Assembly: GCA_014905825.1 (NCBI GenBank)
Contig: JACGCN010000003.1
Coordinates: forward strand, 1,984,001 to 2,048,000
From: Lyophyllum atratum
Taxonomy: Eukaryota; Basidiomycota; Agaricomycetes; Agaricales; Lyophyllaceae
Direction: 5' to 3'
DNA: 64,000 nucleotides
In this document: positions 23,907 to 34,479 of the stretch, in pieces
How the letters are laid out: each line of letters starts with the position of its first letter
Numbering within the stretch: the stretch's first letter is position 1
Translations under genes and position numbers: made by a program
The notes under the pieces: generated by a model
What the model was told of the DNA's origin: nothing
Seen by the model: only the letters and a program-made list of their open reading frames with translations
Databases searched by the model: none

Positions 23907-24048
23907 TGTTAGGAATTGGGTCGTTCTCGAGGAAATCAGTATATTTAGCGTTTATTTACATGTATTTACTTTAGACATTCTTGACCCTGAACCACGACAA
24001 TCACGGAAGATATCTCCTTTCTCAGGCACGCGAGATCGTATTCCAACA
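23907..24048. repeat. Right LTR of the miniature element
   Basis: This is the second 142-bp copy, identical to the left LTR. It is followed by the AGAGT target duplication at 24049–24053 and preceded by a short purine-rich tract. Confidence 0.85.
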
Positions 24049-24314
24049 AGAGTGGAAACTAATTGGGCCCGGGCCTTGGCTACGACGACTCACGAGGAGC
24101 GGAGAGGGAGTAAGCCCGGTCAAGAACGTTGAACATTCACCAGCTAGATCCCCAATTTGATGCCGACTTGCGTTATTCTTTTTTGCACATCAGTGTATCA
24201 CCTTCTCGGCGACATGGGATCAAGGGACGTTCTATCGCAGAAGAGGTGGTCCATGTCACACCTCTGCCATTGGCTAGCTATCGAAGTTCTCTATCTCAGG
24301 CGGTAGTGTTCACT

Positions 24315-24686
24315 TCACTGCGTCTTTTGTTAGCTATCTGACGATACGACCTTGAGAAAGGACTAACCGGACACGCGCCGCAACCACAATATGCACAGCA
24401 GCTGCTGTAATCGCAAGCCGCGTCGTAGTTGCTGCAGGCCCCGGCGAGGTCGGTCTGTCATTGTCGAAACATTGTCAGGAATGGAAGAGGCGGAGTTAAT
24501 GGTTGCCGAGCACTCACGTCACAGTCTACAAACTGTATAAATCGATATCAGCACCTCGTCGATGAACAAAAGACAGCAGTCAGTGAGTTGAAACTTGGGA
24601 CGTACGCAGTCGCATTTAGGAGGCTTGTTCAGCTGGGCAGAGACAGCAACAATCAGAGCCATAATGTAGATCATGAAAGCGCGCAT
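24315..24686 (-). CDS. Small secreted cysteine-rich protein
   Basis: The coding parts are too short to show as long open frames but join cleanly. Exons are 24686–24606 (MRAFMIYIMALIVAVSAQLN and PPKCDC), 24532–24518 (FVDCD), 24454–24368 (TDLAGACSNYDAACDYSSCC, then AYCGCGACP) and a final exon giving a TGA at 24317–24315. Introns start GTACGT, GTGAGT and GTTAGT and end CAG; the last has a GCTAAC branch site. The predicted product is 61 aa: a clear signal peptide cut near VSA|QLN and a mature chain of about 44 aa with ten Cys. A TATAAATA box lies about 50 bp upstream. If the last intron is retained, the protein gains about 20 residues before another TGA. The family is unknown; secreted effector-like or structural roles are possible. 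Confidence 0.65.
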
Positions 24687-24736
24687 TGGGGTTTCGAGGT
24701 GGTTAATGATCAGCTTCGAGTGGATGACATGGCCAG

Positions 24737-24744
24737 TATTTATA
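24737..24744 (-). promoter_or_regulatory. TATA box of the small secreted protein gene
   Basis: TATAAATA on the minus strand, about 50 bp before the ATG at 24686. Position and sequence fit a core promoter and support the gene being real. Confidence 0.6.
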
Positions 24745-25961
24745 CTCGGAGCGACACTGTCGAATGCCTGAGTTGATTATCGTTGTTCCCGATGTTTACT
24801 AGGTCCGAATAAAATTTTGGCATGCATTCATCCAAACGCGCCTGTGATCATGACATGCCACGTAGAGGAAGAAGCGGAAGGAGCACATGCACCCACAACA
24901 AAGTGTATTTGCAGCCCTCCAAATGGTCTCCTGAGCAGTTCCGAATGGTTCTGCTTCCACATCGTCGGTCAATTATATCGCGCCCGTGATTCCATACTGA
25001 AGGATACCCATAGACTTTTTTTAGAATACGCGCGCTGGCAGCCCAAATTGCCTTTCAAATCGGCGATTCACGGCGTCTTCTCCGCTCTTTTCGTGAAGAA
25101 CGTGGTGAGGATTGTTTTTGGAGTCGGAGAATAAGGCGGAGGGAAGGACGGAGAAAACTCTGATGCATTTGGTCAAACCTTACGCATGTACGTACTACGA
25201 CCAAGTCTTGTGCACTGGAAAGGCATGTGTATACTATGGACGCCGTTAGTATCGTCTCAAATGTGACACGTGAGAGCCGCATACTATGAACCAGTAGGCT
25301 GCGTACTGAGTACCAAACTGGATTCGTGAGCTACAACTTGCCCGCAAGATCGCTGCAAAGCATATTTTTCGGAGTCGACTCTTTCATATGTGACTTGTGG
25401 AACGCGAAGACGAACTACCGACATCGTCGCTGGCATGCTAGTGACCACGAAGCCCGGGATTGATTCCAACACTTCTCAACGCAGAGCACCGGAATCCGCC
25501 TGGCCACCCTGGCCACTCAGAATGTGCGAATCACTGCCATCGTCCTTGAATGCGACGTGTTGTGGAGAAGTCCCTGTCTTGATTCAACACGGGCCTCTAA
25601 CACATAGATGTAAAAGACAAGAGCGGAGACTAATATCACTTCATCTAGTCGACCTCATGAGGCAGCTTCAACCTATGTTCATAACTTTGGGAAATCATCG
25701 TCAGCATCCAAGTCTAGGTGACAGAATTGGAGAATGCTGACCAAAACATGAGATTAGTTTTTCTACTAGCTCATTTATATCTGAGCCTTTCTCGGCGTAT
25801 CGTAGAAGAGCTGCCACCCGGGAATATTGAGAGGAGAGAGGACTCGGAGGTTTGTCCGGAACTTCCGAATCCCGATGAAATTACCGGTATGTTTATTTCA
25901 CCGGCTTCAGACAAATATCGTGCCGCTGATGCGGGTTCGACCTTGACCAACACCAGGCGCA
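24745..25961. other. Intergenic region without a recognisable gene
   Basis: This is about 1.2 kb between the small secreted protein gene and the divergent G-patch gene. The short open frames present lack motifs and convincing splice structure. It presumably contains both promoters. I see no RNA gene or repeat. Confidence 0.45.
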
Positions 25962-28900
25962 ATGAGTAGCCGTCTCAAGCGTAAATTGGGGGATTTAGGA
26001 GTGGACACGTCCAGCAGAAAAGCTAACGAATCGTTCTGTCTTGTGAAGTGACTTCTCTATGAATTTATCTGACTCTTACTAACATTCGGTATAGATTGGA
26101 ACACCACTACCACCGCTCGAGAAGTCCAAGGATACAGGAGAATTCGTGCCTATCTGGAAACAAGACGTAAGTTACGTTCATTACTCTTCGGCTTTACCTG
26201 ACATCCTGCTCAGGTTCGAGATGAAAAAGGCCGACGTCGACTGCATGGAGCGTTCACAGGAGGTTTCTCCGCTGGTTATTTCAACACAGTTGGGTCCAAG
26301 GAGGGTATGTCCTGCGATAATTTCTGTCACACTCTCGATGTTCTAATATATATTAGGATGGGCGCCCTCTACATTCGTGTCGTCTCGGGGAGACAGAGCG
26401 AAACAGAAGGCTGCGCGTCCGGAAGACTTCATGGACGAGGAGGATCTGCAAGAGCTGAAGGATAGCCGACAGTTACTTGACACCACGGATGAGATGAATC
26501 TCACAGTCGGTAGTAAAGGAGACGTGGACGAGCCAGAAAAAGAGTGCGTACCTTGTTTCCTAAGCGTTTGAAAGCTCACAAACGTCGTATAGCTCCATTG
26601 TTTCTGCTCTCGAAGCTTCTCTGCTTCCCCCACCTTCCGATTCTGCTGGTGCACGTATTCTCAAGAAGATGGGCTGGCGGCTAGGCCAAGGCGTTGGTCC
26701 TCGAGTATCACTGCGCAAACGGAAGTTCCAAGACATGCAACTATCGTTTGGAGGGAGAGTTTCCAGTGACCTAGCCAATATCCCCAATGACGACGAAGAG
26801 GCGTCCAAACACACGTACGCCCCTCGGGATACTCCAATTCTCTTAGTGGACCGGAAAGATAACTCACATGGGCTGGGCTATAATCCTGGGATGGGGCTCC
26901 ATGATAGTGTTGGCGGAAAGGGTGGTACCGATAGTTCAAAGGGGCCTCGACTTGCTTGCATGTAAATCTATATGATCGCTTTTCGTTTTACTGATTATTT
27001 TGCAGCTGGCTTTGGCCTGGGAGCATTGAACGATGCAGACGAAGACGATCTGGACGTCTACGATGGTGGTCTCATAAGCAGCAGGCGTCGAGAGGCTTAT
27101 GACACCACGGAACGTGATGACGAAGACACAGTTATGATCGGCGGGAGGTCAGAGAGGGGAAAGAAACCATCAGTCGTGAGTCAAGTTCCCTGCCCGACAT
27201 TAGCACCTGTTTTTCACATACCCAAGCGACCAGCGTCTTTCGTGGCATTATTCCGTGACGGCCAACCTGTGTTAGCTGGGTTCATTCTATCAGATAAACC
27301 AGTCTCAGAAGATCGATGGTGTGTCCCCTCATCTCTATCCGCGGAATTGTTCTCAACCCAGCACAGGTTTCCGTTACCTGATATTCCAAAAGACTGGACA
27401 GCTGATCCACGACGCGTCTGGGGTCAATACAAGGCGAAGGAGCACATCTCAGCCGAGGCACAATCACGTATTGTTGCAGGTGGATGGGATTCAAAAATCA
27501 CAGCGGACGACGTATGCTCCTATCCATTTAATTCATAGATAACTATTAACACATATTTCAGCGAGGAGCTATTCTCGGAGAAACACCCCTTCCATCCGCT
27601 CCCCGCTCAGTGTTCGAATTCATGTCCAAGAAAGACCGCGAACGTCTCCAAAACATCGCTGCCACTCAAGGTCAACCCCCTCCCTCCCCCGGCCCTACCG
27701 CACTCCCATCTGCCGCACCCCCGCCCGAGACCATTAGAATTTCGCGCACGGAACCGCAGATCGCACAAGCCGCCCTCCGCGGGTTCCAGCCCTTCGCCGC
27801 AGACCCTGCGAAGCAGGCGCGCTACAACGCCTACCTACAGTCCCAAGTCGGCACAGACACGGCTGGACCGCCGTTAACGCCGTCCCCTACTCAGCGCATC
27901 GATGAATTCAATAAAGAGGTCGAGGACTATGCCAAGGCCGCGCTGCTATTCAAGCCCATGTCAAGCGCGATGGCGGGGCGATTCACAAGCGCAGCAGTGG
28001 TGGAGCACGGCCCGAAGATCCACGAGGGGCTGCATACACCGTCACACGAGGAGATAGAGCGCAAGGAGATGGAGAAGCTGAAGGAGGAGGAGGAGAATCT
28101 GAGCCCAAAGGCCCACGCGGCCAGGATGGGCATGTATGGCCCATTGACGCGTGAGGTGAAGCCGTGGCAGCCCGCTAAGCTCTTATGCAAGCGGTTCGGT
28201 GTAAAGGACCCAAATCCTGAGCCGGAGGTTGTGGTTCCGCCTGCACCTGCGGAGCCTGGGTCGAATTGGCAGCAGCCTGAGTTCCCAACGGCGTCGACGG
28301 ATGGAACGGGAGAGGGAGAGGCGTCGGGTCTGGGCGGGGGAAGGAAGGGCATCAAGGATATCTCGAATGTTGGCCTGGGGGAAGACGAGGCGCAGGGACG
28401 TGATACACTGACGTATGAGAGGCCCACGATGGACGTGTTCAAGGCAATATTCGCGAGTGACGACGAAGATAGCGACGACGAGGAGATCAAGGTAGAAGAA
28501 GAGGATATCCCGCCGCCTGTGGTGGCTGCCGTAACCATACCGAGCACCAGTTCGGCCCTAGTGCTCCCTTCAACGCCCGTACTCGTAGACACTGGACCAG
28601 TGGATCTCAGCTCATTCAAGCCGACCTTCATTCCACGTGAGGGGAAAGCAAAGAAGGACAAGGAGAAGGGCAAAGACAAAGACAAAGACAAGAAGGAGAA
28701 GAAGAAGCGGGAGAAGGAGAAACGATCTGTGCTCTCATTTGCGATGGACGAGGAGGGCGGGGAGGAACCCGCACTGAGGCCGTCGCCTCACCGACCGAAG
28801 AAGAAAAAGCAGCGGAAGGAGAAGCGGGAGGACGACGAGGATGACGGGATGTGGGTGGAAAAACCGGCGCCAGAAGCGGTGAAGGGGCTGATGTTGCCAC

Positions 28901-28986
28901 CCCCGCCGCCGGTTATCGACACTGAGAACGTCCCAGATTCCGATGTCCCAGCGAGAGGGCGGAAAAGGGCGGTGGATTTCTTGTAA
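25962..28986 (+). CDS. G-patch protein of the GPATCH1/TOUGH family
   Basis: GPATCH1/TOUGH proteins are nuclear, associate with spliceosomes and RNA processing, and carry a G-patch that can activate DEAH helicases. The N-terminal family domain is clear: [20 protein letters not shown], then WKQDV, intron, [20 protein letters not shown] and [16 protein letters not shown]. The G-patch follows near nt 26645 ([20 protein letters not shown]). Downstream are acidic stretches, the segment [18 protein letters not shown] loops, [13 protein letters not shown] near 27615, and [19 protein letters not shown] near 27975. The last exon ends in a Lys/Glu-rich tail ([20 protein letters not shown]) and a proline-rich segment before TAA. 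The start [14 protein letters not shown] matches the family's short N-terminus. About seven short introns are inferred. Confidence 0.88.
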
Positions 28987-28987
28987 T

Positions 28988-29562
28988 TTACTCATGAGTG
29001 GTGGGAGGGAATAATGATTTTTCAACATGATCTGCATCGAACTACTCAAGACGGGAGTCCCGAAGTAGTACCATTACGTGTATCGGACGCATTCTTCCCT
29101 ATTGTACACACACAGATCCATGGACCCTGCTGGGGCGTCGCTTTCAAAAGTGATCATGATGGACGCTTAGATTCTGGGATTTGTGAAAATATAATGGAAC
29201 TGCACCAAAAAAAATATCTTTGCTAGATGCGCCAGGACTCGTCACCTAGCCGGGTACCGATTAGTCTAGAGACCCGCGGGGGGGCAACGCCTAACCGTCC
29301 GATCTAGGATTTTACACCTAGCCGTCATAGACCCATGGCTTATGCACTTCTTTGTAAGGTGTTTCGGCGGGCGCAACTAGGATTTTGCTTTTTGTTCAGC
29401 CCACGGGGCTGCGTTGATTCTTTAGTTCTTCCCGGGCCGAAGTCCGCGGCGGTGGCTGACGACGGGTATGGATGTAAGTATGTTATCCAGATCATCAAGT
29501 AAAGACCGCAGAAGGCACCCTCACAGTCAGTGGCTTTCCAATTCAGCCTCCTCTTCGTCCTC
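28988..29562. repeat. Copy A of a ~580-bp dispersed/tandem repeat
   Basis: It starts TTACTCATGAGTGGTGGGAG right after the GPATCH1-like stop codon and ends with a degraded copy of the last ~35 bp of the MAK11 coding region. Its core contains GGGTACCGATTAGTCTAGAG, ACCCGCGGGGGGGCAACG and CGATCTAGGATTTTACACC. It is directly followed by copy B in the same orientation. Copies C and D lie near 59.5–60.5 kb in the opposite orientation. I see no coding potential. Confidence 0.8.
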
Positions 29563-30152
29563 TTACTCACGAGTGGTGGGGAGGGAATAATGATATTTTA
29601 ACATGATCTATATCGAAATACTCACGACGGCAGTCCTGAAGTTGTACCTTTGCGTGTATCGGACGCATTCTTCCCTACTGTACGCACACAGATCCCTGGT
29701 TTGTGCGAGCCCGGCGCATCCTGCCGGGACGTCGCTTCCAAAAGTGCTCACGATGGATGCTAAGGTTCTTGGATTTGTGAAAATATAATGGAACTGCACG
29801 AAAAAAATATCTTTGCTAGATGCGCCAGGACTCGTCACCTAGCCGGGTACCGATTAGTCTAGAGACCCGCGGGGGGGCAACGCCTAACCGTCCGATCTAG
29901 GGTTTTACACCTAGCCGTCATAGACCCATGGCTTATGCACTTCCTTGTAAGGTGTTTCGGTGGGCGAAGCCAGGATTTTGCTTTTTGTTCAGCCCACGGG
30001 GCTGCATTAATTTTTTTGGTTGTTCCAGGGCCGAAGTCCGCGGGGGTGGCTGACTCGGACGGGCATGGTATGTGATTCAGATCATCAACTAAAGACCGCG
30101 GAAGGTACCCTCACAGTCAGTCGCTTTCCATTTCAGCCTCCTCTTCATCCTC
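29563..30152. repeat. Copy B of the ~580-bp repeat, overlapping the MAK11 3' end
   Basis: It runs head-to-tail with copy A and shares almost all of its sequence. Its right end is the 3' UTR, stop codon and final codons of MAK11 itself, so the functional gene end is part of the repeat unit. Copies A and B agree with each other at positions where C and D differ (for example TCACCTAGCCGG here, against the complement of CACTCAGCCGG there). Confidence 0.8.
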
Positions 30153-32008
30153 AGGCTCTTCCTCATCTTCGTCCTCTTCCGGCCACTCATCGTCACCCTC
30201 ATCCTTGTCTTCACTGTCCTCGCCCTCCCCCTGACGTTTCCTCTTGGATCCGACCGGCGCGGTGTCGAGTTCTCCATCCGCAAGCGTCACACATGTCAGT
30301 CGCGTCCCCTTGGAATCATACACAGCGACAGGCAAAATCTCCGCCTTCTCACCCGCCTCGGGTATCATCGCAACGTCATACACGTGAATCTTCCCGTCGG
30401 AGGAGACGGTACAAGCGATCGTTGTTGACGTCCGCTCGGAGGATGGAAGGGGGGGAAGGGCGATCTGGAGTGTCTGTATGGCCTTGACTCTGTAAACGGA
30501 AAAAATGAGAACCCGTGAGATATGCGACGTAGGAGAAATATGGATAGGACACACCGATTCTCGTGCCCTGTCATCAGCGCGACGATCGTTGGTGTCTTAT
30601 CGAGGTCATCGGAGATGTCGTAGACGGAGAGCTGTTTATCCTCTGCTGCTGCGAGAAGGAGCTCTCCGGAGCCTGTTACGCGTTTACAGAAATGGACGTC
30701 ATGCAGCCGCGAGGGGTGCTTTATTGTGTGGATGAGGTCCATATTCTGTTCAGAGAGTTTCCTTGCATGTCAGGGAAGGTGAGGGAGAGAAGTGGGGTGG
30801 AAGCAACGCACGGTTGTGTAGACGTCTATCGTCGAGCCAGCTTGTACAGCGAATAACGAGCCATCCGTCGACCACCGCACGATCTCACCCTCTAAACACC
30901 TCCCCGTCAAAAAAAATGAAATCACACGGAGGTGCATACACCAACGCACCTTTTCCGAGCTTCGTACTCGCGCACCCCTTCCCACGCATAAGATCCCACA
31001 TCCGCAACGTCTTATCGCGCCCGACGCTCAAAGCGACCTTACCGGAGGGATGCACAGCGATGGCGTTGACGCGGCCCTTGTGTCCCTTGAGCGCACGCAG
31101 AACGCTCCAGTCGCGCGCGCGGAAGAGACAGAGGGTGCCGTCTTCCGAGGCGGAGAGCAGGTGCGAGCGGGAGGGGAAGACGAGGTGTGTTATAGAGCCT
31201 GTACAGGTTTAGGTTTAGGTTTCCTCGAGGAGAATGGGGAGATATAGTAGTAGGGCGTACCCTCGTGGTGCATGAGCCCTCCGATCTCCTTCCGCCGGCG
31301 AAGGTCCCATACTTTTACGATCTCGTCTGCGCTGCCTGTTGCGAGCCACTTGCCGCCTTCCGGGGATGCTGCGACTGCTTTGATGCAGGAGACGTGGGCG
31401 GAGAAGATGAAGAGAGGTTTGAGGGTGAATGTGTATGGCGACTTTGCTAGTTCTGTTGATGCGTCCGGGTGAGAATCTGAGTCTGGTGTCGGGGCGATGG
31501 TGCCTTCGAGTCCGTAAAGCAACTTCTCGTACGAGCCTGCGACGATCTTGAAGGATGTCGGGAGGTGTACTTTTTTTGGTATCGTTTTTGTCAGGGGTTT
31601 GGAGCTCGTTTGTGAGCGGAGGGGAGTTTTGGACTTGTATGAGGCGCGTATGGCGTCTTGTTCGGCGTCGTCGTCTTCATCTTCTTCGTCTTTATCATCT
31701 TCCTCCTCCTCCTCTTCACCGTCGTCGTCCTCCTGTTCCTGTTTGCCCTTGCCCTTGATTTTGCTTTTATCCCGACTTTCCGCTCTCCCCTTCCCCTTCC
31801 CTTTCACATCCTCCTCAAGAGGTTTTGATCTGGATGCAGGCCTTGGCGATCCCTTCACCCGTAGACTAAACTTGGGCTTCGTAGTGTCCCTTTTACGCGC
31901 AGAGTCTGCCTTCGGTTTGGGCGCGGCTTTCTCGACCCGAGCCTTCTTGGTGGGCGGACCCAGCGGTCGTCCCTGGGTACTCACAACAGTTTGTTTCACT
32001 TTCGCCAT
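30117..32008 (-). CDS. MAK11: WD40 ribosome biogenesis protein MAK11/PAK1IP1
   Basis: MAK11 is a WD40 propeller protein needed for 60S subunit maturation. The start is MAKVKQTVVSTQGRPLGPP, followed by a long basic and then acidic linker (KQEQEDDDGEEEEEEDDKDE). The repeats begin near nt 31560 with FKIVAGSYEKLLYGLEG. Later blades include KWLATGSADEIVKVWDLRRR, HLLSASEDGTLCLFRARDWS, ALKGHKGRVNAIAVHPSGK and RDKTLRMWDLMRGK, which match the family. The C-terminus is strongly acidic (DEEEPEDEEEAEMESD) and ends at TGA 30117–30119. Short introns are inferred near 31250–31190, 30950–30880, 30810–30745 and 30550–30490. The nuclear-type acidic and basic tracts fit nucleolar location. The last codons are shared with a repeat family, see copies A–D. 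Confidence 0.88.
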
Positions 32009-32200
32009 CGTTGGGATCGAACAGGCTGAGGGAGGGGGGGTATAGGAATTGGCCTGGTGCCTTCGGATGGTGCGGTCGCGATCCGGATATCGAAAAATGC
32101 GTGATGGTGCTTGTGGGTGTTTACTCGCCGGTGCCACGGTAAACATGCGTCCACTTCTGGAGCTTGGCACGAAAAGTTGGTGAGGAGAGACGAAGAGGAC
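32009..32200. promoter_or_regulatory. Bidirectional promoter region MAK11/GatA
   Basis: Only 192 bp separate the two divergent start codons, so both promoters must share or abut here. No clear TATA box is seen on either strand. Both genes serve translation (ribosome assembly; mitochondrial Gln-tRNA formation), so co-expression is plausible but inferred. Confidence 0.5.
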
Positions 32201-34241
32201 ATGCGCACGGTTAGGACATGGGCTAGCATCAGGCGCCAGGTTTCTCGCAATCTATCGACGTCTTCTTTGGACCCTGTCTCGTGTCGCGCTCGGATAGCGG
32301 AGCATAACGCACATATCAACGCTTTCGTCCGCACCAGCCCTAACCCGCCTCCACCCAGCACTAGCGCGACCCAACGACCGCTTTCTGGGCGCCCCCTGGC
32401 GGTGAAGGACTCGATATGCACGAAAGACATGGGTACGGGGTGTGCTTCCGAGATGCTTCGTGGTATGTCTGGCTTCGTATTTGCATGCGTGATGTAGCTT
32501 GAGCTGTGTATGGGTTGTAGACTTCAAACCTCCCTACGACGCGACGGTCGTGCGGCTCCTACGTGACGCGGGTGCGGATATCATTGGGAAGACGAACTGC
32601 GATGAATTTGGGATGGGGTGCGTATCCTATCTTGTGCTCACGCATACTTGGGGGAGTGAGATGAGAGGCTTATGGCGATGCCTTAGGTCGATGAATCTGC
32701 ACTCGATACATGGGCCCGTGATCAACCCCTTTGGCTCGTCAGCCCAATATCCCATAGCATCCTCCTCCTCGTCCGCCCTCTCGCCAGATAGGGCTGGGAA
32801 TTGCTCGGCAGGTGGTAGTTCGGGCGGGAGTGCCGCCGCCGTTGCTGCGGGTATGTGCTACGCGTGAGCCTATACTGTCGCCCTTCGTTTTGCGTTGGCA
32901 TTGATGAACTGTGTTATGTGATATAGCGCGCTTGGTACGGATACGGGCGGCTCGACGCGTCTTCCAGCGGCGTATTGTGGTGTGGTGGGGCTAAAGCCGT
33001 CGTATGGGCTTTTGAGCCGGTGAGTGTCCGGGTCCCTTTCCTGATTCGGGGCGCAGAGGTTGATGAAAATATGGGGCAGGTGGGGTGTAGTATCTTTTGC
33101 GGATAGTCTTGATTGCGTGGGGGTCATGGCGTCTAGTGTAGCGGATACTAAACGGGTTTTTGGTGCGTTTTACCATGGATTGAACTCAAACTTCGTTTTT
33201 TGACATGGGTACAGACGTGCTGAATGTATACGACGAGAAGGACCCCACTGCTTCTTCGCCAGAGTCACGTTCGTTAGCAAGAGCTGCCTGTGAACACCGT
33301 ATAGAAGCATTGAAGCTGTCAGAGGGAAGGCTGGATGGGTTGAGGATTGGTATCCCACAGGTGTGTTGCCTCGGTCTCTTCTTTCACAGACCCTAAGTTC
33401 GACCCTGCAGGAATATTTTCCGGCGGAAATGACATCTGCAGTTCTGCAGCCCTTACGACGCACCGTCGCATGGCTTAGAAAGAAGGGCGCCATGATCGTT
33501 CCAGTGTCGCTCCCCGCGACGAGTTACGCGTTGAGTGCGTACTATGTGTTGGCGAGTGCGGAGGCGAGCAGCTGCCTGGCGCGGTTTGATGGCGTGGAGT
33601 ATGGTGAATGATGCTTTTTTGGGTTAGAGACATGCATCTTAACTAAATTCTGGTGCTTAGGACTTAATATTCGTCCGCCGCCAGGAATGGATCTAGCGAC
33701 GACGAGCTCGGCGCAGTTGTACGCGCATTCACGGTCGGCTGGGTTTGGGAAGGAGGTGCAGAAGCGGATATTGCTGGGGACGTATGCGTTGAGTGCCGAG
33801 TACGTTGCATGCAGGGTCTCATTGGAATGTCAAGCTGACGGATCACTAAGTGCATTTGACAACTACTTTTTGCAGGCTCAGCGTGTACGCCAGCTCGTGA
33901 AGGACGACTTTAACCGAGTATTCAGTATTCCTGACCATCAGCATTTGGTGGAGGCGGACGCAGGGGTGAGGAACAGCGGGGTCGACGTACTTGTGCATCC
34001 GTCAGCGATACAGACTGCGCCGCGGCTTGATGGACAGGGGCTTGGGGGCTTGGAGACATACGTGCAGGACGTGCTGACGGTGCCTGCATCGCTAGCAGGG
34101 CTTCCTGCGCTCAACGTACCCGTGTCCGGGGGTGAGGAAGGCGATGGGTGGCCAGTGGGAGTGAGCGTGGTGGGACAGTGGGGCTGCGAGGAGCTGGTGT
34201 TTGGGATAGGCAGGGCGGTCGAGGGCGGAATTAAGGGATGA
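32201..34241 (+). CDS. GATA: Mitochondrial glutamyl-tRNA(Gln) amidotransferase subunit A
   Basis: GatA is the amidase subunit that releases ammonia from glutamine to convert Glu-tRNA(Gln) into Gln-tRNA(Gln) in mitochondria (HER2 in yeast, QRSL1 in animals). The start [20 protein letters not shown] looks like a mitochondrial presequence. The Ser-cisSer-Lys catalytic triad region is intact: Lys in [15 protein letters not shown], the Gly/Ser loop [17 protein letters not shown], and [15 protein letters not shown] with the nucleophilic Ser context. [20 protein letters not shown] follows. The C-terminal part contains [16 protein letters not shown] and [17 protein letters not shown], ending VEGGIKG. 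An insertion ([17 protein letters not shown]) interrupts the usual segment before the GGSSGGS loop. About seven introns are inferred. Confidence 0.9.
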
Positions 34242-34404
34242 CAGGAATAGGCACGACCCGGGTTAGCGGACCGCCACGTGTGATTGATGTATGTAACGAG
34301 ATCAATCTCGATCGTGTGATCGCCAACGGGTTCAGATTCGAATGAATTCTTTTTCCTCCTTGACCAGAACCAGCAACAGCCTCGAGGTTCAGCTCGTCCC
34401 ACTC

Positions 34405-34467
34405 GTTGATCTCGCTGTTGCTCTCGTTGACCTCGTTATTGCTCTCGTCGACCTCGCTGTTGCTCGC
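34405..34467. repeat. Three 21-bp tandem repeats before the Rxt3-like start
   Basis: Three exact-length units of the form GTYGAYCTCGYTRTTGCTCKC lie end to end in the leader of the next gene. The forward frame would encode a repeating VDLAVAL-type heptad, but this probably lies in the 5' UTR. Confidence 0.7.
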
Positions 34468-34479
34468 GTCGACCCCAAC

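Larger units (their letters stand above)
23145..24048. mobile_element. Miniature LTR retrotransposon (TRIM-type, non-autonomous)
   Basis: Two 142-bp direct repeats, identical base for base as read, bound a 620-bp interior. Each starts TGTTAG and ends CCAACA, the TG...CA ends expected of LTRs. The whole 904-bp element is flanked by a perfect 5-bp target-site duplication, AGAGT, at 23140–23144 and 24049–24053. The interior has no open frame resembling gag, protease, integrase or reverse transcriptase. It begins GGTTATGGGCCC immediately after the left LTR, a plausible primer-binding site, and a purine-rich GAGTGGGAG stretch precedes the right LTR. By size and lack of coding this fits the TRIM class, mobilised by a partner element elsewhere. 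Identical LTRs imply recent insertion. Confidence 0.85.

Noticed and set aside
24817..25740. Short plus-strand frames between the secreted protein and G-patch genes
   Set aside because: They have no conserved feature and do not join through plausible introns.
27927..28691. A 254-codon minus-strand frame rich in Ser
   Set aside because: It lies wholly opposite the last exon of the GPATCH1-like gene and reads as poly-Ser mirror of acidic and Lys-rich codons.
30020..30487. A plus-strand frame over the repeat and MAK11 end
   Set aside because: It is the complement of the MAK11 C-terminus joined to repeat DNA; no product is recognised.
31548..32045. A plus-strand frame with long Ser runs
   Set aside because: It is the complement of the acidic and basic linker of MAK11.
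34342..34479. Upstream in-frame ATG for the Rxt3-like gene
   Set aside because: It would add a hydrophobic repeating segment unlike a nuclear factor; the ATG at 34480 starts a typical polar N-terminus. Not fully excluded.
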